A stretch of 64,000 nucleotides of DNA from GCA-2746795 sp963747345 (lineage in GTDB: Bacteria; Chloroflexota; Anaerolineae; Promineifilales; Promineifilaceae). Made by a program: the position numbers and the translations under genes. Location: the NCBI GenBank assembly GCA_963747345.1, contig CAVVFA010000017.1, positions 1 to 64,000 of the forward strand, given 5' to 3'. The notes under the pieces are model-generated. The model made no database searches. It had not been told where the DNA came from and saw only the letters and a list, made by a program, of their open reading frames with translations. Shown one piece after another: positions 54,013-63,370 of this stretch; within the stretch, counting starts at the first letter, position 1; each line of letters begins with the position of its first letter.

Positions 54013-54087
54013 AATCCACCTCCTTGTCATTGAGATTGAAGATAAATTATTCGATCCGTCTCCAATCTTCAATCTTTTGTACAGTAT

Positions 54088-56061
54088 CTAATTCCCATTC
54101 CTGAGTTCACCATGCCACAGATATTGCATCTCTTCAGACGTAGTCAGCAGGTCATCCAGTTTGCCCACCGCCTCAACACGGCCGTTTTTCAGCACCACAA
54201 TCTGGTCAGCCTGCTGTAACGCCAGCCGCCGGTGCGAAACGACAAGACAAGTGAATGGTGAAGTAGGAACGCTGAATGATGAATGATTCAGCGTTCCTCG
54301 TTCATCATTCCTCATTCCCAACAGGTTTTGCCAGAGCTGTTTCTCGGTTTCCACGTCCAGGGCGCTGGAGAGGTCGTCGAAGACCAGCAGTTCCGCCTGA
54401 CGCACCAACATGCGGGCGGCGGCGGCACGCTGCACCTGTCCGCCGGACAGCCGCACCCCGCGCGGCCCGACGATAGTGTCCAGGCCGTTTTCCAGAGTGG
54501 CGATATCTGGGGAGAGAACGGCCGTTTCTACCGCCCCTTCCAAATCCACTTCTGCCTCAGGCAAACCCAGGAGAATATTGTGCCGCAGAGAATCGCTAAA
54601 CAGGCGCGGCACCTGCGGCGTGTAAGCACTGTGCGGCGGCACAAAAAAGCTGGCTGGCTGGAGCACAGACTCGCCGTTCCACAGAATCTCGCCGCTTTCC
54701 AGAGGCAGCAGCCCCAACAACACCCGCAGCAGCGTCGTCTTGCCGGAGCCAATGCGCCCGGTAATCACAGTAAAGGAGCCGCGCGGCAGGGTGAAGGAGA
54801 TGTCGCGGATGCCAGAAAATGAAGTGTTCAGTGTTCGGTGTTCAGTGTTCAGTGACTGTTCACTGTCCACTGAATACTGAAAACTAAGATTCTTCACTTG
54901 CAAGGTGTGCATTTCAGTAACGGCCGTTTTCCCCACCCGATAACTCTCAACTTCTTTTCTCTCTGCGTCCTCCGCGCCTCCGCGGTTAAGTTTTTCATAC
55001 AGCTCACCATGCTCCACCAAACTTTCCGGCGGCGCATTCGGCGTAATGGCCTGCATCCGATCCAGCACCACCCGCTGTTGGGCAATCTCAGAGAGGTAAC
55101 TGCCAATCGTCGCTGGAAAGCGGGAGACGTAGAACAGATAGCCGCTGAACAACACAAAATCGCCCACGGTAAACGTGCCCTGCGACATGCCAATGCCAGC
55201 CAAGACCACCATCACCGCCACCGCCACGTCGCCCATGTTGTCCCAGGTGGCCTGGAAGGTAGCCAGGAAAACGCCGTGGCGCACATTAGCAACGCGGCGT
55301 GCCTCGTTCAGATGTTGGAAATAGGCCATCGTGCCTGCTTCCGCGTCTGCCACTTTCATCGCCTGAATGGCGCCAAAGATTTCACCGAGGAAGCCAGTCA
55401 CCTGGCTGGAAGCGGCGCGGGCTTCATGTCCGTAGCGCAAAAAGCGGTCAAAGGCAAAACGATTGAGGAAGAAAACGCCGATAAATGGAATGAGGGTAAC
55501 GGCCGTTATCCACGGTGCAATCTGGAACATCACAATCAAGGCAAAAAACGTAAACAAACCATGCCCCACCAACTCTGGAATCCAGGTCGGGAAGTCGGCA
55601 AAGTCGGCCAGGTCTTCGTTCAGACGGTTCATGGCGTCGCCGGTGGAAACGGGCAGCGGCTCAGCCCCCGGTTTGCTCAAGACATTTTCAGTGATGTTCT
55701 TGCGCATCAACGACTGCCCGGTCATACGCAGTTTGGCACTGCCCCAATTGCCCGTGACATCGCCCACCATGCGGCTGATTTCCACCACCACAATGAGCGC
55801 CAGCAAGCTCCACAACGTCACGCTCGACTGAGCCTGTCGAAATGGCGGTCACTGAGCCTGTCGAAGTGGCGCTCACTGAGCCTGTTAATTGGTCATAATA
55901 GGTTTTTTCCAACCAGGCAGGCACCAGGCGCATCGTAAACGCATAGCTAATGAATACCACGCCAGTCAGAAAAGCCCAGGGGCGAAAGCGAATGAGCGCC
56001 CAGGTGCCAGTTTTAATGGAGAGTTGATCTTTAAGTCTTCAATCTTTGCATCTTTACTCAT
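54088..56061 (-). CDS. ABC exporter half-transporter (TMD-NBD), disrupted near the N-terminus by frameshift and repeat insertion
   Basis: The start is ATG 56061 (SKDAKIEDLKINSPLK), overlapping the stop of the partner gene (ATGA). After a first frame change it reads RPWAFLTGVVFISYAFTMRLVPAWLEKTYYDQL. Then comes a 60-base block of the GAGCCTGTCGAA repeat (55825-55890) and a second frame change before VTLWSLLALIVVVEISRM. From there it is intact: TMD, linker, NBD with GRIGSGKTTLLRVLLGL, LSGGQVQRAAAARML and LLVFDDLSSALDV. The D following Walker B replaces the catalytic Glu (FDDLSS), so this may be the degenerate site of a heterodimer. Further repeat peptides sit at 54826-54880 and 54955-54995. Confidence 0.8.
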
Positions 56062-58013
56062 ACCAATACCTCCTGCATCCCTGTTTTCAGCAGGTGGTAA
56101 AAGCGCGAGTTTGGGTCATTTGCCAGATTAGTGCGCGTGCCATTTTCTAGGGAACGGCCGTTTTCCAAAATCAGAATATCGTCGGCGCGTTTCACTGTTT
56201 GCAAACGGTGGGCAATAATGATGCCTGTACGATCTTGCAGCAGCCGGTCGATGGCGCGTTCCAAAAGCTGTTCCGTCGCCGGATCAAGCCGGGACGAGGC
56301 TTCGTCCAGAATAACAAGCTGCGGATTGCGTAAGAACAGACGTGTAAAAGCCAGCAGTTGCGCCTCTCCGGCTGACAACCCCTGCCCGCCCGTTTTGAGC
56401 ATCGTGTCTAAACCATCTGGCAGAGCCTTAAGCCAATCACCCAATCCCAGCGTGTCAACGGCCTCAATAATTTGCACATCACTGATAGACGGTCGGTCTG
56501 GATCATAACTGCGGAACAAAGTCAGATTATCGCGCACGGTCGCCTCGAACAACTGCACCTCCTGCGTCACCATGCCCACATGCTGCCGTAAATCCCGCAA
56601 ACTGGCGTCACGCACGTCAATGCCGTCCAGCAAAATCTGCCCGGCATCCACATCGTAGAGGCGAAACAGGAGCCGCGTCAGCGTGGTCTTGCCGCTGCCC
56701 GTGCGTCCCAACACCCCCAGCACTTTGCCAGCCTCCAGCGAAAAACTGACATCTTTAAGAACAAGAGCGGGGATTGGAGATTGGAGATTGGAGATTTCCC
56801 GTTCTCCAGTCTCCGTTGATTGTTGACTGTTGACTGTTGACTGTTGACTGTTAACTGTTAACTGGTCTTTATAAGCAAAGCTCACATTTTCAAACTGCAC
56901 CGACGGCGCCTGATTGGGCAAAACGGCCACTTCGATTGGTTCGGTCACTTCGACAAGCTCAGTGACCGAACCTGTCGAAGCGCGGGCTGAGCCTGTCGAA
57001 GCGCTGGTGGCTGAGCCTGTCGAAGCCACGCCTGTCGAAGCCACATCCTTCACCTCTGGCTCTAGCTGGAAAAACTCATTGATGCGGCTGATACTGGCGA
57101 TGGCACGGTGCAAGTTGCCCATCTGCCGCCGGATATACTTGATCGGCCCTTCCATCAGTCCGATGTAAAACACCATCAAGAAAACCGTGCCGATGGTAAT
57201 CTCGCCGCTCAGATACAACTTGCCCGCCAACGCCAGCGTCACCACCATGGCAAATACGTAAAATAGATAGCTGGAGGAAAAGGTAAAACCGCCAAACAAA
57301 TCCACTTGAACCCGTTTGTGGGCGAGAAGCGCCATTTTTGGATAAAGCTGCTGCATCACATAGGCCTCGCCGCCATTGGCGCGAATATCTTCCGTGCCGC
57401 CAAAACGCTCCTCCAGGTAGCCAAACAGATCGGCCTGGGCGCGACTGATACCCGCCCAGAAAGTGACGTTTGGCTGCTGAATCAGGCGTAAAAAGATAAC
57501 TGTCACCAGCGCATAGACCAGACCGATAAGACCAAAGCGCCAATCCTCCCGAAACAAAAGGAACAGCACGCCCAGGAGCAGCAAGGTATTGCTGAACACA
57601 TGCACGATAAGCTGGGAAAAGTATTCCGCCAGATTGCCCACATCGCCGTCAATGCGTTCGATGATTTCGCCGGGCGTGCGCATTTTGTGGAAGCCCATGT
57701 CGAGGCGCATGGTGTGGGCCGCCAGGTCGCCGCGCAGGCGGTTGGTGGCGGCCCAGCCCAGGTCGGTGCTGAGGTAGGTGTTGCCCAGGTTGAGCGCCTT
57801 CTGCGTTACCACCACCAGCAGGTAGACCAGCCCCATCGTCACCAGCACCCGGGTGGTTTCACCAGCCTGAGCCGCATCCAGAAAACGCCGGATCACCTGC
57901 GGTGCAAACAGTTGCAGACCAATGCCCATCAGGAGCAATATGCCCAATAAGACAACGCGCCTTAAAAACGGCCGTAGGTAAGTGGTTAAGAAAGTCAGGT
58001 TCGTTTTTTTCAT
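56058..58013 (-). CDS. ABC exporter half-transporter (TMD-NBD) with repeat-encoded insertions
   Basis: About 651 residues, intact. TMD with six helices (residues 15-320), linker, NBD with GRTGSGKTTLTRLLFRLYD, LSAGEAQLLAFTRLFLRNP, Walker B VILDEASSRLD (catalytic Glu present) and H-loop IAHRL. Two low-complexity insertions are encoded by dispersed repeats: an ASTGSA/TEPVEV-type ladder in the TMD-NBD linker (56925-57050) and TVNSQQS plus ISNLQSPIP in the first beta hairpin of the NBD (56767-56865). It forms a heterodimeric multidrug-type exporter with the overlapping downstream gene and would supply the canonical ATPase site. Confidence 0.9.
   Translation of the reverse strand: MKKTNLTFLTTYLRPFLRRVVLLGILLLMGIGLQLFAPQVIRRFLDAAQAGETTRVLVTMGLVYLLVVVTQKALNLGNTYLSTDLGWAATNRLRGDLAAHTMRLDMGFHKMRTPGEIIERIDGDVGNLAEYFSQLIVHVFSNTLLLLGVLFLLFREDWRFGLIGLVYALVTVIFLRLIQQPNVTFWAGISRAQADLFGYLEERFGGTEDIRANGGEAYVMQQLYPKMALLAHKRVQVDLFGGFTFSSSYLFYVFAMVVTLALAGKLYLSGEITIGTVFLMVFYIGLMEGPIKYIRRQMGNLHRAIASISRINEFFQLEPEVKDVASTGVASTGSATSASTGSARASTGSVTELVEVTEPIEVAVLPNQAPSVQFENVSFAYKDQLTVNSQQSTVNSQQSTETGEREISNLQSPIPALVLKDVSFSLEAGKVLGVLGRTGSGKTTLTRLLFRLYDVDAGQILLDGIDVRDASLRDLRQHVGMVTQEVQLFEATVRDNLTLFRSYDPDRPSISDVQIIEAVDTLGLGDWLKALPDGLDTMLKTGGQGLSAGEAQLLAFTRLFLRNPQLVILDEASSRLDPATEQLLERAIDRLLQDRTGIIIAHRLQTVKRADDILILENGRSLENGTRTNLANDPNSRFYHLLKTGMQEVLV
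56767..57050. repeat. clustered heptamer and GAGCCTGTCGAA repeats within the ABC exporter gene
   Basis: Three AGATTGG-type 7-mers (56770-56797), five TGTTGAC-type 7-mers (56817-56862) and a ladder of GCCTGTCGAAGC-type units (56940-57045) lie in frame in one gene. Their peptide products are low-complexity and lie at surface loops. Confidence 0.85.
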
Positions 58014-58094
58014 TGCTGTTTCCAAAGACTAAGGTAAAAGATTGAAGATTGAAGATTGGGTTACGCCTACCAATCTTCAATCTTTAATCTTCCT

Positions 58095-59054
58095 TCATTC
58101 AATCCCCTGCTGAAGGACATACGGCTGCCACAAATCCAAAGCGATCTGCTGCGGATCGCTGTCTACGCCGCGACGGGCAAAGTATTCACAAACGCGGGTG
58201 ATGTCTCTCTGCAAGATGTCGAAGGCGTGGGGGTTGCTGCGGGCTTCAACGGCTTGCGGGAAGTCGATGAGCCAGATGTCACCCTCCCAGTAGAGAATGT
58301 TGTAAGCAGACAAGTCGCCGTGGATGAGGTGATGGTCGAGCAACAGGCTCACATTGTCCAGCACACGCTGGAACAAGGATTCGGCTTCATCACGCGCCAG
58401 AGAAGTTTCATGAAGCGTGGGAGCCGCACCGTATTCGTTACCGATGAATTCCATGAGAATACTGTGTCCATGTTGTGCCACTGGCTTCGGCACATCTGCC
58501 CCGGCTTCGTAAAGCAATGTTTGCGTGCTGAATTCGGTACCAACCCACATCATGAAGTCGGCCTCTTGCCCATAGCCAGATTTGTTGATAATCGCTCGTC
58601 GTTCCCGCGAGTTACGCACTTGTTTACCTTCACGGTCACGAATGGTGCGTCCCACTTTGTAAACGGCGTCGTTTTTGAGACTGCGTAACATCCGTTCTCG
58701 ATACAACTTGGCGGCAAGCCTATCGAAGCCGCTGGCCGGATTCGCAACACAAGCATACACGTTAGCTTCTTTGCCGCCTTTCACGCGCCGTGTCACATCG
58801 GTGATGATGTTTTCCTGGTAAAAGTGCGCGACCGCGTTGATCACCCATTGGCGTTCATGATGCATTGGATCAAGGCTTTTGGCGTAGGTCGGTATCCACG
58901 TGTCGATGCCATCATCCATAGCGAGTACATCGTGGGCTATCTCTTCATCACGTTCGGTTTGTTTGGGTTTGGTTTTGCTACGTCCACGCTGCCGGTGGGC
59001 AGAACGGCCGTTGTCAAATTCTTCATAGTCTTCATAAAAATCGGTTGTATTCAT
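58095..59054 (-). CDS. RIO-type serine/threonine protein kinase
   Basis: About 319 residues from ATG 59054. A charged N-terminus precedes the RIO fold: VKGGKEANVYACVANPASGFDRLAAKLYRERML (RIO P-loop region GKEANVY), ILMEFIGNEYGAAPTL hinge, catalytic loop LIHGDLSAYNILYWEGDIWLIDFPQAVE (HGDLSxYN and IDFPQ), and the C-terminal PHAFDILQRDITRVCEYFARRGV. Closest in pattern to RIO1-like bacterial kinases. Role in bacteria unclear; ribosome-related in archaea and eukaryotes. rpsU lies upstream on the same strand. Confidence 0.92.
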   Translation of the reverse strand: MNTTDFYEDYEEFDNGRSAHRQRGRSKTKPKQTERDEEIAHDVLAMDDGIDTWIPTYAKSLDPMHHERQWVINAVAHFYQENIITDVTRRVKGGKEANVYACVANPASGFDRLAAKLYRERMLRSLKNDAVYKVGRTIRDREGKQVRNSRERRAIINKSGYGQEADFMMWVGTEFSTQTLLYEAGADVPKPVAQHGHSILMEFIGNEYGAAPTLHETSLARDEAESLFQRVLDNVSLLLDHHLIHGDLSAYNILYWEGDIWLIDFPQAVEARSNPHAFDILQRDITRVCEYFARRGVDSDPQQIALDLWQPYVLQQGIE

Positions 59055-59350
59055 GGTTCTTTTGGTTCCTGTTGATGACGAAATCGTCAATCTAAAATCA
59101 TTAATCGTTAATCGAAAGGGGAACCCGTGGCTTGAGACCATGCAGAATAGCATTCACAGAGTTTACAGAAACGGCCGTTTCTGGCAGCAATTGGCTTTAA
59201 TTGTGAATGGTTTTGGGGATCAAAAAAGCCACGGGTCACTGTTGCGTGAGCCGTGGCCGAATCTGGCGATTAGATAAGTTTCCAGGATTGGCACACCTGG
59301 AATTTAGTGAACAGTAATCAGTTGAACAGTGTTCAGTTTGTGATTACGAG
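59055..59350. other. intergenic region with palindrome and TGTTCAC-type repeats
   Basis: No gene. Holds AACGGCCGTT (59170-59179), ATTAATCG-type 7-8-mer repeats near 59084-59115, and the inverted pair GAACAGT/ACTGTTC-like around 59305-59340. Confidence 0.5.
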
Positions 59351-59425
59351 TTACTGTAAAGCAGGTGTACTCACACAACGCATATTTAATTTGCTGACTT
59401 GTTCCAATTTTTCTTTTTGCATCAT
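59351..59425 (-). CDS. possible 24-residue leader or small peptide
   Basis: The open frame MMQKEKLEQVSKLN-MRCVSTPALQ (hyphen added) begins five to eight bases after a near-perfect GGAGGT ribosome-binding site on the minus strand. A TTGACC lies upstream with a TATTATGG/TAGACT region as a possible promoter. It is 300 bases upstream of the RIO kinase gene and after the rpsU terminator. One Cys and a basic-acidic N-terminal half are visible. No family recognised; the strong SD argues that it is translated. Confidence 0.4.
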   Translation of the reverse strand: MMQKEKLEQVSKLNMRCVSTPALQ

Positions 59426-59519
59426 GTAAGTACCTCCAAAAGATTTTTATCGAATTAATGTATCAATTTCTTGACCAGCGACAGTCTACCATAATACAGT
59501 TTTAGTTGGTCAAGCAAAA

Positions 59520-59562
59520 AAAGCTCCGTTTACAGAATTTGTAAACGGATCTTTTTCGTATT
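59520..59562. terminator. rho-independent terminator after rpsU
   Basis: TCCGTTTACA (59525-59534) pairs with TGTAAACGGA (59540-59549) around five bases, flanked by an A-run on the left and CTTTTTC on the right, so it can work in both directions. Confidence 0.9.
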
Positions 59563-59582
59563 ATCAAACCAAACAAGGATGA

Positions 59583-59782
59583 TTAGTTCATTTGACGACG
59601 CTGAACGCGGCGCGCACGACGAGCTGCTTTCTTAGCTTTAATACGATCCAGCTCGCTCTTAGAGACGAACCAACGTTTGCGACGCACATCGGCCAGAGAC
59701 TTTACTCTTCATGACCTCTTTGCGAAAGCGACGTAACAAGTTGTTCCTGCGATTCATTTGACCGCAGAGATACCTTTGGCAA
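59583..59782 (-). CDS. rpsU: 30S ribosomal protein S21, two single-base frameshifts
   Basis: From a TTG at 59782, eight bases after GAGGAGGT, the frame gives PKVSLRSNESQEQL. A one-base insertion is followed by LLRRFRKEVMKSKVS, a second insertion (extra G near 59691), then ADVRRKRWFVSKSELDRIKAKKAARRARRVQRRQMN and stop. The merged product of about 65 residues is a normal bS21 with the basic C-terminal helix. Two breaks in so short a ribosomal gene argue for sequence errors rather than decay. Confidence 0.85.
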
Positions 59783-60036
59783 GACTAATCACCTCCTCGT
59801 GATTAAACTCATCTTTGGCTCCATATAATTGTTGGGACGGCACATCATTATGGTTTCCCGATTAGTGTAGGGAATCCAAACTCAAGTAATTATTTACTTG
59901 ATAATGCGCCTATGGCTGATTGGTAATGAAGATGAAAAATTACTGCGGGGATAACCCTGCAAAACATCTATGGCCTATCAAAGACAAACCAGTCTACCTC
60001 CGGAGAGGGTTTGTGTCAAATTTAGACTTGCGAGTT
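59783..60036. other. intergenic region between rpsU and the deoxynucleoside kinase gene
   Basis: Holds the rpsU leader with its strong ribosome-binding site. The rest (to 60036) shows no gene, RNA or terminator that I can support. Confidence 0.5.
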
Positions 60037-60675
60037 TCACTCCAAAGTCAAATAATCTTTTCCTTGCAAGCGCTCTATGATTTTTTGCCAAATTTGGTCT
60101 AAATGTTCGTCATTTTGCACGAAATTGAGGTTGTTCGTATCGACGGTTAGTACCGGACACAAACGGAAACCGTCTGCCCACCGGTCGTAGAGGGTATTGA
60201 GTCGTTCCAGGTAATTTTCGTCGATGTTTTGCTCATATTCACGGCCACGCATGGCGATGCGACGGCGCAATGTGGGCATGTCGGCCTTGAGGTAGATGAC
60301 GAGATCTGGCGCGGGCAACATGGCGGCCAGGGTGCGATATAAGTCGAAATAGCAAGCCCAATCGCGGTTGCCCATGTTGCCTTGGTCATACAGGTTACGG
60401 GCAAAGATTTCCGCATCTTCGTAGACGCTGCGGTCTTGGATGACGGATTTTTTGTATTTGAGCAGCCCGTTATGCTGGCGCAGCCGACGTGATAAAAAGA
60501 AGACTTGCGACTGAAAACTCCAGCGTTGCATGTCTTGATAGAAATCGGCGAGATAGGGGTTTTCTTCGACAGCTTCAAAGACGGGTTCCCAACCATGCCG
60601 TTGTGAAAGCATCCGAACGAGTGTTGATTTGCCGACACCGATGTTGCCAGCGATGGTGATGAAGTATTTGTCCAT
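60037..60675 (-). CDS. deoxynucleoside kinase (dGK/dAK type)
   Basis: 212 residues. P-loop FITIAGNIGVGKSTLVRMLS, the substrate motif VFEAVEENPYLADFYQDMQRWSFQSQVFFLSRR (EE/ENP), VIQDRSVYEDAEIFARNLYDQGNM (DRS), PAPDLVIYLKADMPTLRRRIAMRGREYEQNID (lid, RxRxxE) and VLTVDTNNLNF. It salvages deoxynucleosides by 5'-phosphorylation. No linked nucleotide gene is visible. Confidence 0.94.
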   Translation of the reverse strand: MDKYFITIAGNIGVGKSTLVRMLSQRHGWEPVFEAVEENPYLADFYQDMQRWSFQSQVFFLSRRLRQHNGLLKYKKSVIQDRSVYEDAEIFARNLYDQGNMGNRDWACYFDLYRTLAAMLPAPDLVIYLKADMPTLRRRIAMRGREYEQNIDENYLERLNTLYDRWADGFRLCPVLTVDTNNLNFVQNDEHLDQIWQKIIERLQGKDYLTLE

Positions 60676-60777
60676 AAAGTTAGAGAGGAGAGATAGAGAT
60701 AGAGGTTGGATAACGCGCTCATCTCTATCTCATCTGATACGAATTGATTAGATTTCAAATGCAAGCTTATCACGATT

Positions 60778-61628
60778 TTAGTAGGCGGTGAAGAGACCTG
60801 AGCTTTTGGTAATGTGGAAGGCGCCGTTTGCTTCGATTTCTTGGGCAATGGCGGTGGCGAGTTGGTTCATTTTGACAACGGCTACTTCGGCAGGCTCAGC
60901 ACGGGCGTTTCTTCATCAATCCCCATCGCTTGCAACAAAGTCATGGACTGGATGTAGGCGATGAGCGGCTCTACTTCGGTGACTTCCAGGCTGTCTTCAT
61001 AGGGTAGCAGGTCGATGTGGTCGAAGGTGAGGGGAAAGCAGGGAACGGCCGTTTTCCAAACGAAAAGATATCTGCGGCCATTCCAACTCAGCCGATTCCG
61101 GTAAAAATTGGATGGCGAGTTCTTTGATTTCCTTCATGTGGTCGATGCCGTTTGTGGCTGTATAGAAACGGCCGTTTGGTTTCAAAACGCGCCGTACTTC
61201 AGCCAATCCTGTCGCCAGATCAGGCACATGGTAAAGCATGTGATTCGCTACCACGACGTCAAAACTGTCATCCGCAAAGGGGATTTCTTCGATGTTGACG
61301 GTTTGGAAACGAAAATCATGCCCCGCTGTCCGCCAACGCCGCTTTGGCCTCGGCTACCATGCCGTCAGAAAAATCAGACAGGGTTATCTGGCAGCCTTCG
61401 GGAATCCGTTCCAAATTATTACGCATCAACCAACCCGGCCCACAGCCACATTCCAGCACCGTCATGCCTGGCTGCAACGCCATTTGTGCAAACGCCCACA
61501 CCTGCCAGTCGAGCGGGCTTGGTGCTGTAGAGCCGATGGATATTGGCACGAGCATCCAGATTGCTGGAATCTTTGTATTGTTGCTCTCGTAAATACGATT
61601 TGTCTTGGAAATATTCTTTTTGGGTCAT
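60778..61628 (-). CDS. class I SAM-dependent methyltransferase, at least four frameshifts
   Basis: From ATG 61628 (AGGAG upstream): TQKEYFQDKSYLREQQYKDSSNLDARANIHRLYST, then a shift, SPLDWQVWAFAQMALQPGMTVLECGCGPGWLMRNNLERIP (motif I ECGCGPG) and LSDFSDGMVAEAKAAL. A second shift leads to HDFRFQTVNIEEIPFADDSFDVVVANHMLYHVPDLATGLAEVRRVLKPNGRFY, and a third to DHIDLLPYEDSLEVTEVEPLIAYIQSM. After a fourth shift a GAGCCTGCCGAAG repeat unit (60885-60905) is followed by the C-terminus NQLATAIAQEIEANGAFHITKSSGLF. All shifts can be repaired by removing one base. The substrate is unknown; the domain order resembles small-molecule or quinone-type methyltransferases. Confidence 0.78.
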
Positions 61629-61917
61629 GGGATCTCCTATTGGAACATTTTAAACAAAGAGACAAAGAATGGAAGGAACAAAGAAAAACCTTTGTCACTT
61701 CGTTCCTTTGTTTCTTTGTATTAAAGCTTTTCTATCCTCATTCTACCAACAATCCATCATTCAACAGAGCCTCTTTGGGCTACGTTTTATCCACGATTTG
61801 CGCCTTGTTAGGCTTTTGTAATGAGTTTGTGTAAGAATACTTACGGCAACATCATCCAAAAACTATTGCCCAAGAAATCAACGTTTTACTAAAATAAAAA
61901 AGGGAGAGAGGGTTCCG
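61629..61917. other. intergenic region with an inverted repeat of CAAAGAAA-type units
   Basis: AGACAAAGAATGGAAGGAAC (about 61659-61678) and the partly complementary GTTCCTTTGTTTCTTTG (61701-61718) face each other. Otherwise only the leader of the substrate-binding protein gene (GGGAGAGAGG at 61902-61911) is recognised. Confidence 0.5.
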
Positions 61918-63262
61918 TTGAAAAATTCAAAAATTTTATTCTTGTCTGTTGTCTTATTGGTTTTTGTATTATCAGCTTGTTCATTAGGAGTTGAGCAAAC
62001 AATGCAAGAACCGCCAGTACCAACAAGTATTTCTGCGGAAACGGTCACTTCGAGCAAGCTCGAAGTGCCAGTTATCGGCAGAAACAGCACCCGAAGGAGC
62101 CAATCCCCCACCCGGTTACGACAGCCAAACTTGGGCTGATATTGTGGCCGAAGCCAACGGTCAAGAAGTTAACTTCTACATGTGGGGGGGCAGCGACTTG
62201 ATCAACAGTTGGGTCACAGAAGATGTGGGGCAAGCTATCCATGAACAGTACGGCGTGACCTTGAATTTGGTGCCTGTGGCCGATTCACCGGAGTATGTCA
62301 ACAAGGTGCTGGGCGAAAAAGAAGCGGGGCGTGATGAAGACGGGTCGGTCGATCTCGTGTGGGTTAATGGTGAAAACTTCCGCACGATGCGTCAGGGCGA
62401 CTTGCTCTACGGTAATTGGGCGCAGTTTTTGCCCAACGCCGTTTATGTCAACCAGACAGATCCCAGCGTTGCGAACGATTTCGGCCTGCCGGTGGAGGGG
62501 TACGAATCCCCCTACGGCAAAGCGCAGTTTGTAATGATCTACGACAGCGCCAAAGTGCCGGAACCGCCCAAAACCATCGAGGAACTGCTGACCTGGATTG
62601 AAGCAAATCCGGGCAAATTCACCTATCCCGCACCACCCGATTTCACGGGCAGTGCTTTTGTGCGCCATATTTGTTACTGGGCGGCTGGCGGCTATGAAAA
62701 CTTGCTGGGCGAGTTTGACCAAACAACCTTTGATGAATACGTCCCAGCTTGCTATGAAACACTCAACGCCATCGAGCCTAATCTGTGGCGCGAAGGGCAA
62801 ACTTACCCCGAAGACCACAATCGGCATCAAGACCTGTTCGCTAATGGCGAGGTTTATTTTGACATGGCGTATAATCCGGCAGAAGCGGCTAGTTTGGTGG
62901 CAAACGGCCGTTATCCAGAAACAACCCGCACCTTCGTCTTTGACACAGGGACTATCGCCAACACCCACTACGTTGCCATTCCCTACAATTCGGCACATAA
63001 AGCGGCGGCAATGGTCGCAGCCAACTATTTGCTCTCGCCCGAAGCGCAGTTGAGCAAAGCCCTGCCCGACAACTGGGGCGACCTGCCCGTCCTCGACCCA
63101 GCCCTGATGTCGGCGGAACTACAAGCCCAATTCGAGGCCATCCCCCGCGATGCTGCCACTCTCTCCACCGAAGAACTCGCCGCCCACCGCCTGCCTGAGC
63201 TGCAAGCCCCCTGGCTGACAGCGATTGAGCAAGGCTGGGAAGCGGAAGTGTTGCAAAAGTAA
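61918..63262 (+). CDS. ABC transporter substrate-binding lipoprotein (YnjB-like), frameshift after repeat insertion
   Basis: Starts at TTG 61918 after GGGAGAGAGG: a lipoprotein signal KNSKILFLSVVLLVFVLSACS (lipobox LSAC). Near 62042-62070 a small inverted repeat (CACTTCGAG-CAAG-CTCGAAGTG) interrupts the linker and the frame changes. The rest is complete: YDSQTWADIVAEANGQEVNFYMWGGSDLINSWVTEDVG, VDLVWVNGENFRTMRQGDLLYGNW, FGLPVEGYESPYGKAQFVMIYDS, YNPAEAASLVANGRYP and YNSAHKAAAMVAANYLLSPEAQ. This is the YnjB branch of binding proteins, related to thiamine/spermidine binders. The permease follows at 63371. Confidence 0.88.
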
Positions 63263-63360
63263 AAGAGTGGCAAAGTGGCAAGGTTGCAAGAGTGGCAGGG
63301 TGCAATAGGCAACACGTTACGTTTACTACCCTGCCACTCTTGCCACTTTGCCACCTTGCA
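63263..63360. repeat. inverted pair of GTGGCAA-type heptamer repeats
   Basis: AGAGTGGCAAAGTGGCAAGG-type units (63263-63300) face CCCTGCCACTCTTGCCACTT-type units (63330-63350) around 30 bases, between the binding-protein and permease genes of one operon. The hairpin could tune downstream expression. Confidence 0.75.
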
Positions 63361-63370
63361 ACCTTTTTCC

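Noticed and set aside
54898..55938. 346-residue open frame on the plus strand
   Set aside because: It lies opposite the ABC exporter NBD/TMD, has Arg/His-rich composition without a family pattern, and arises from antisense reading of a GC-rich gene.
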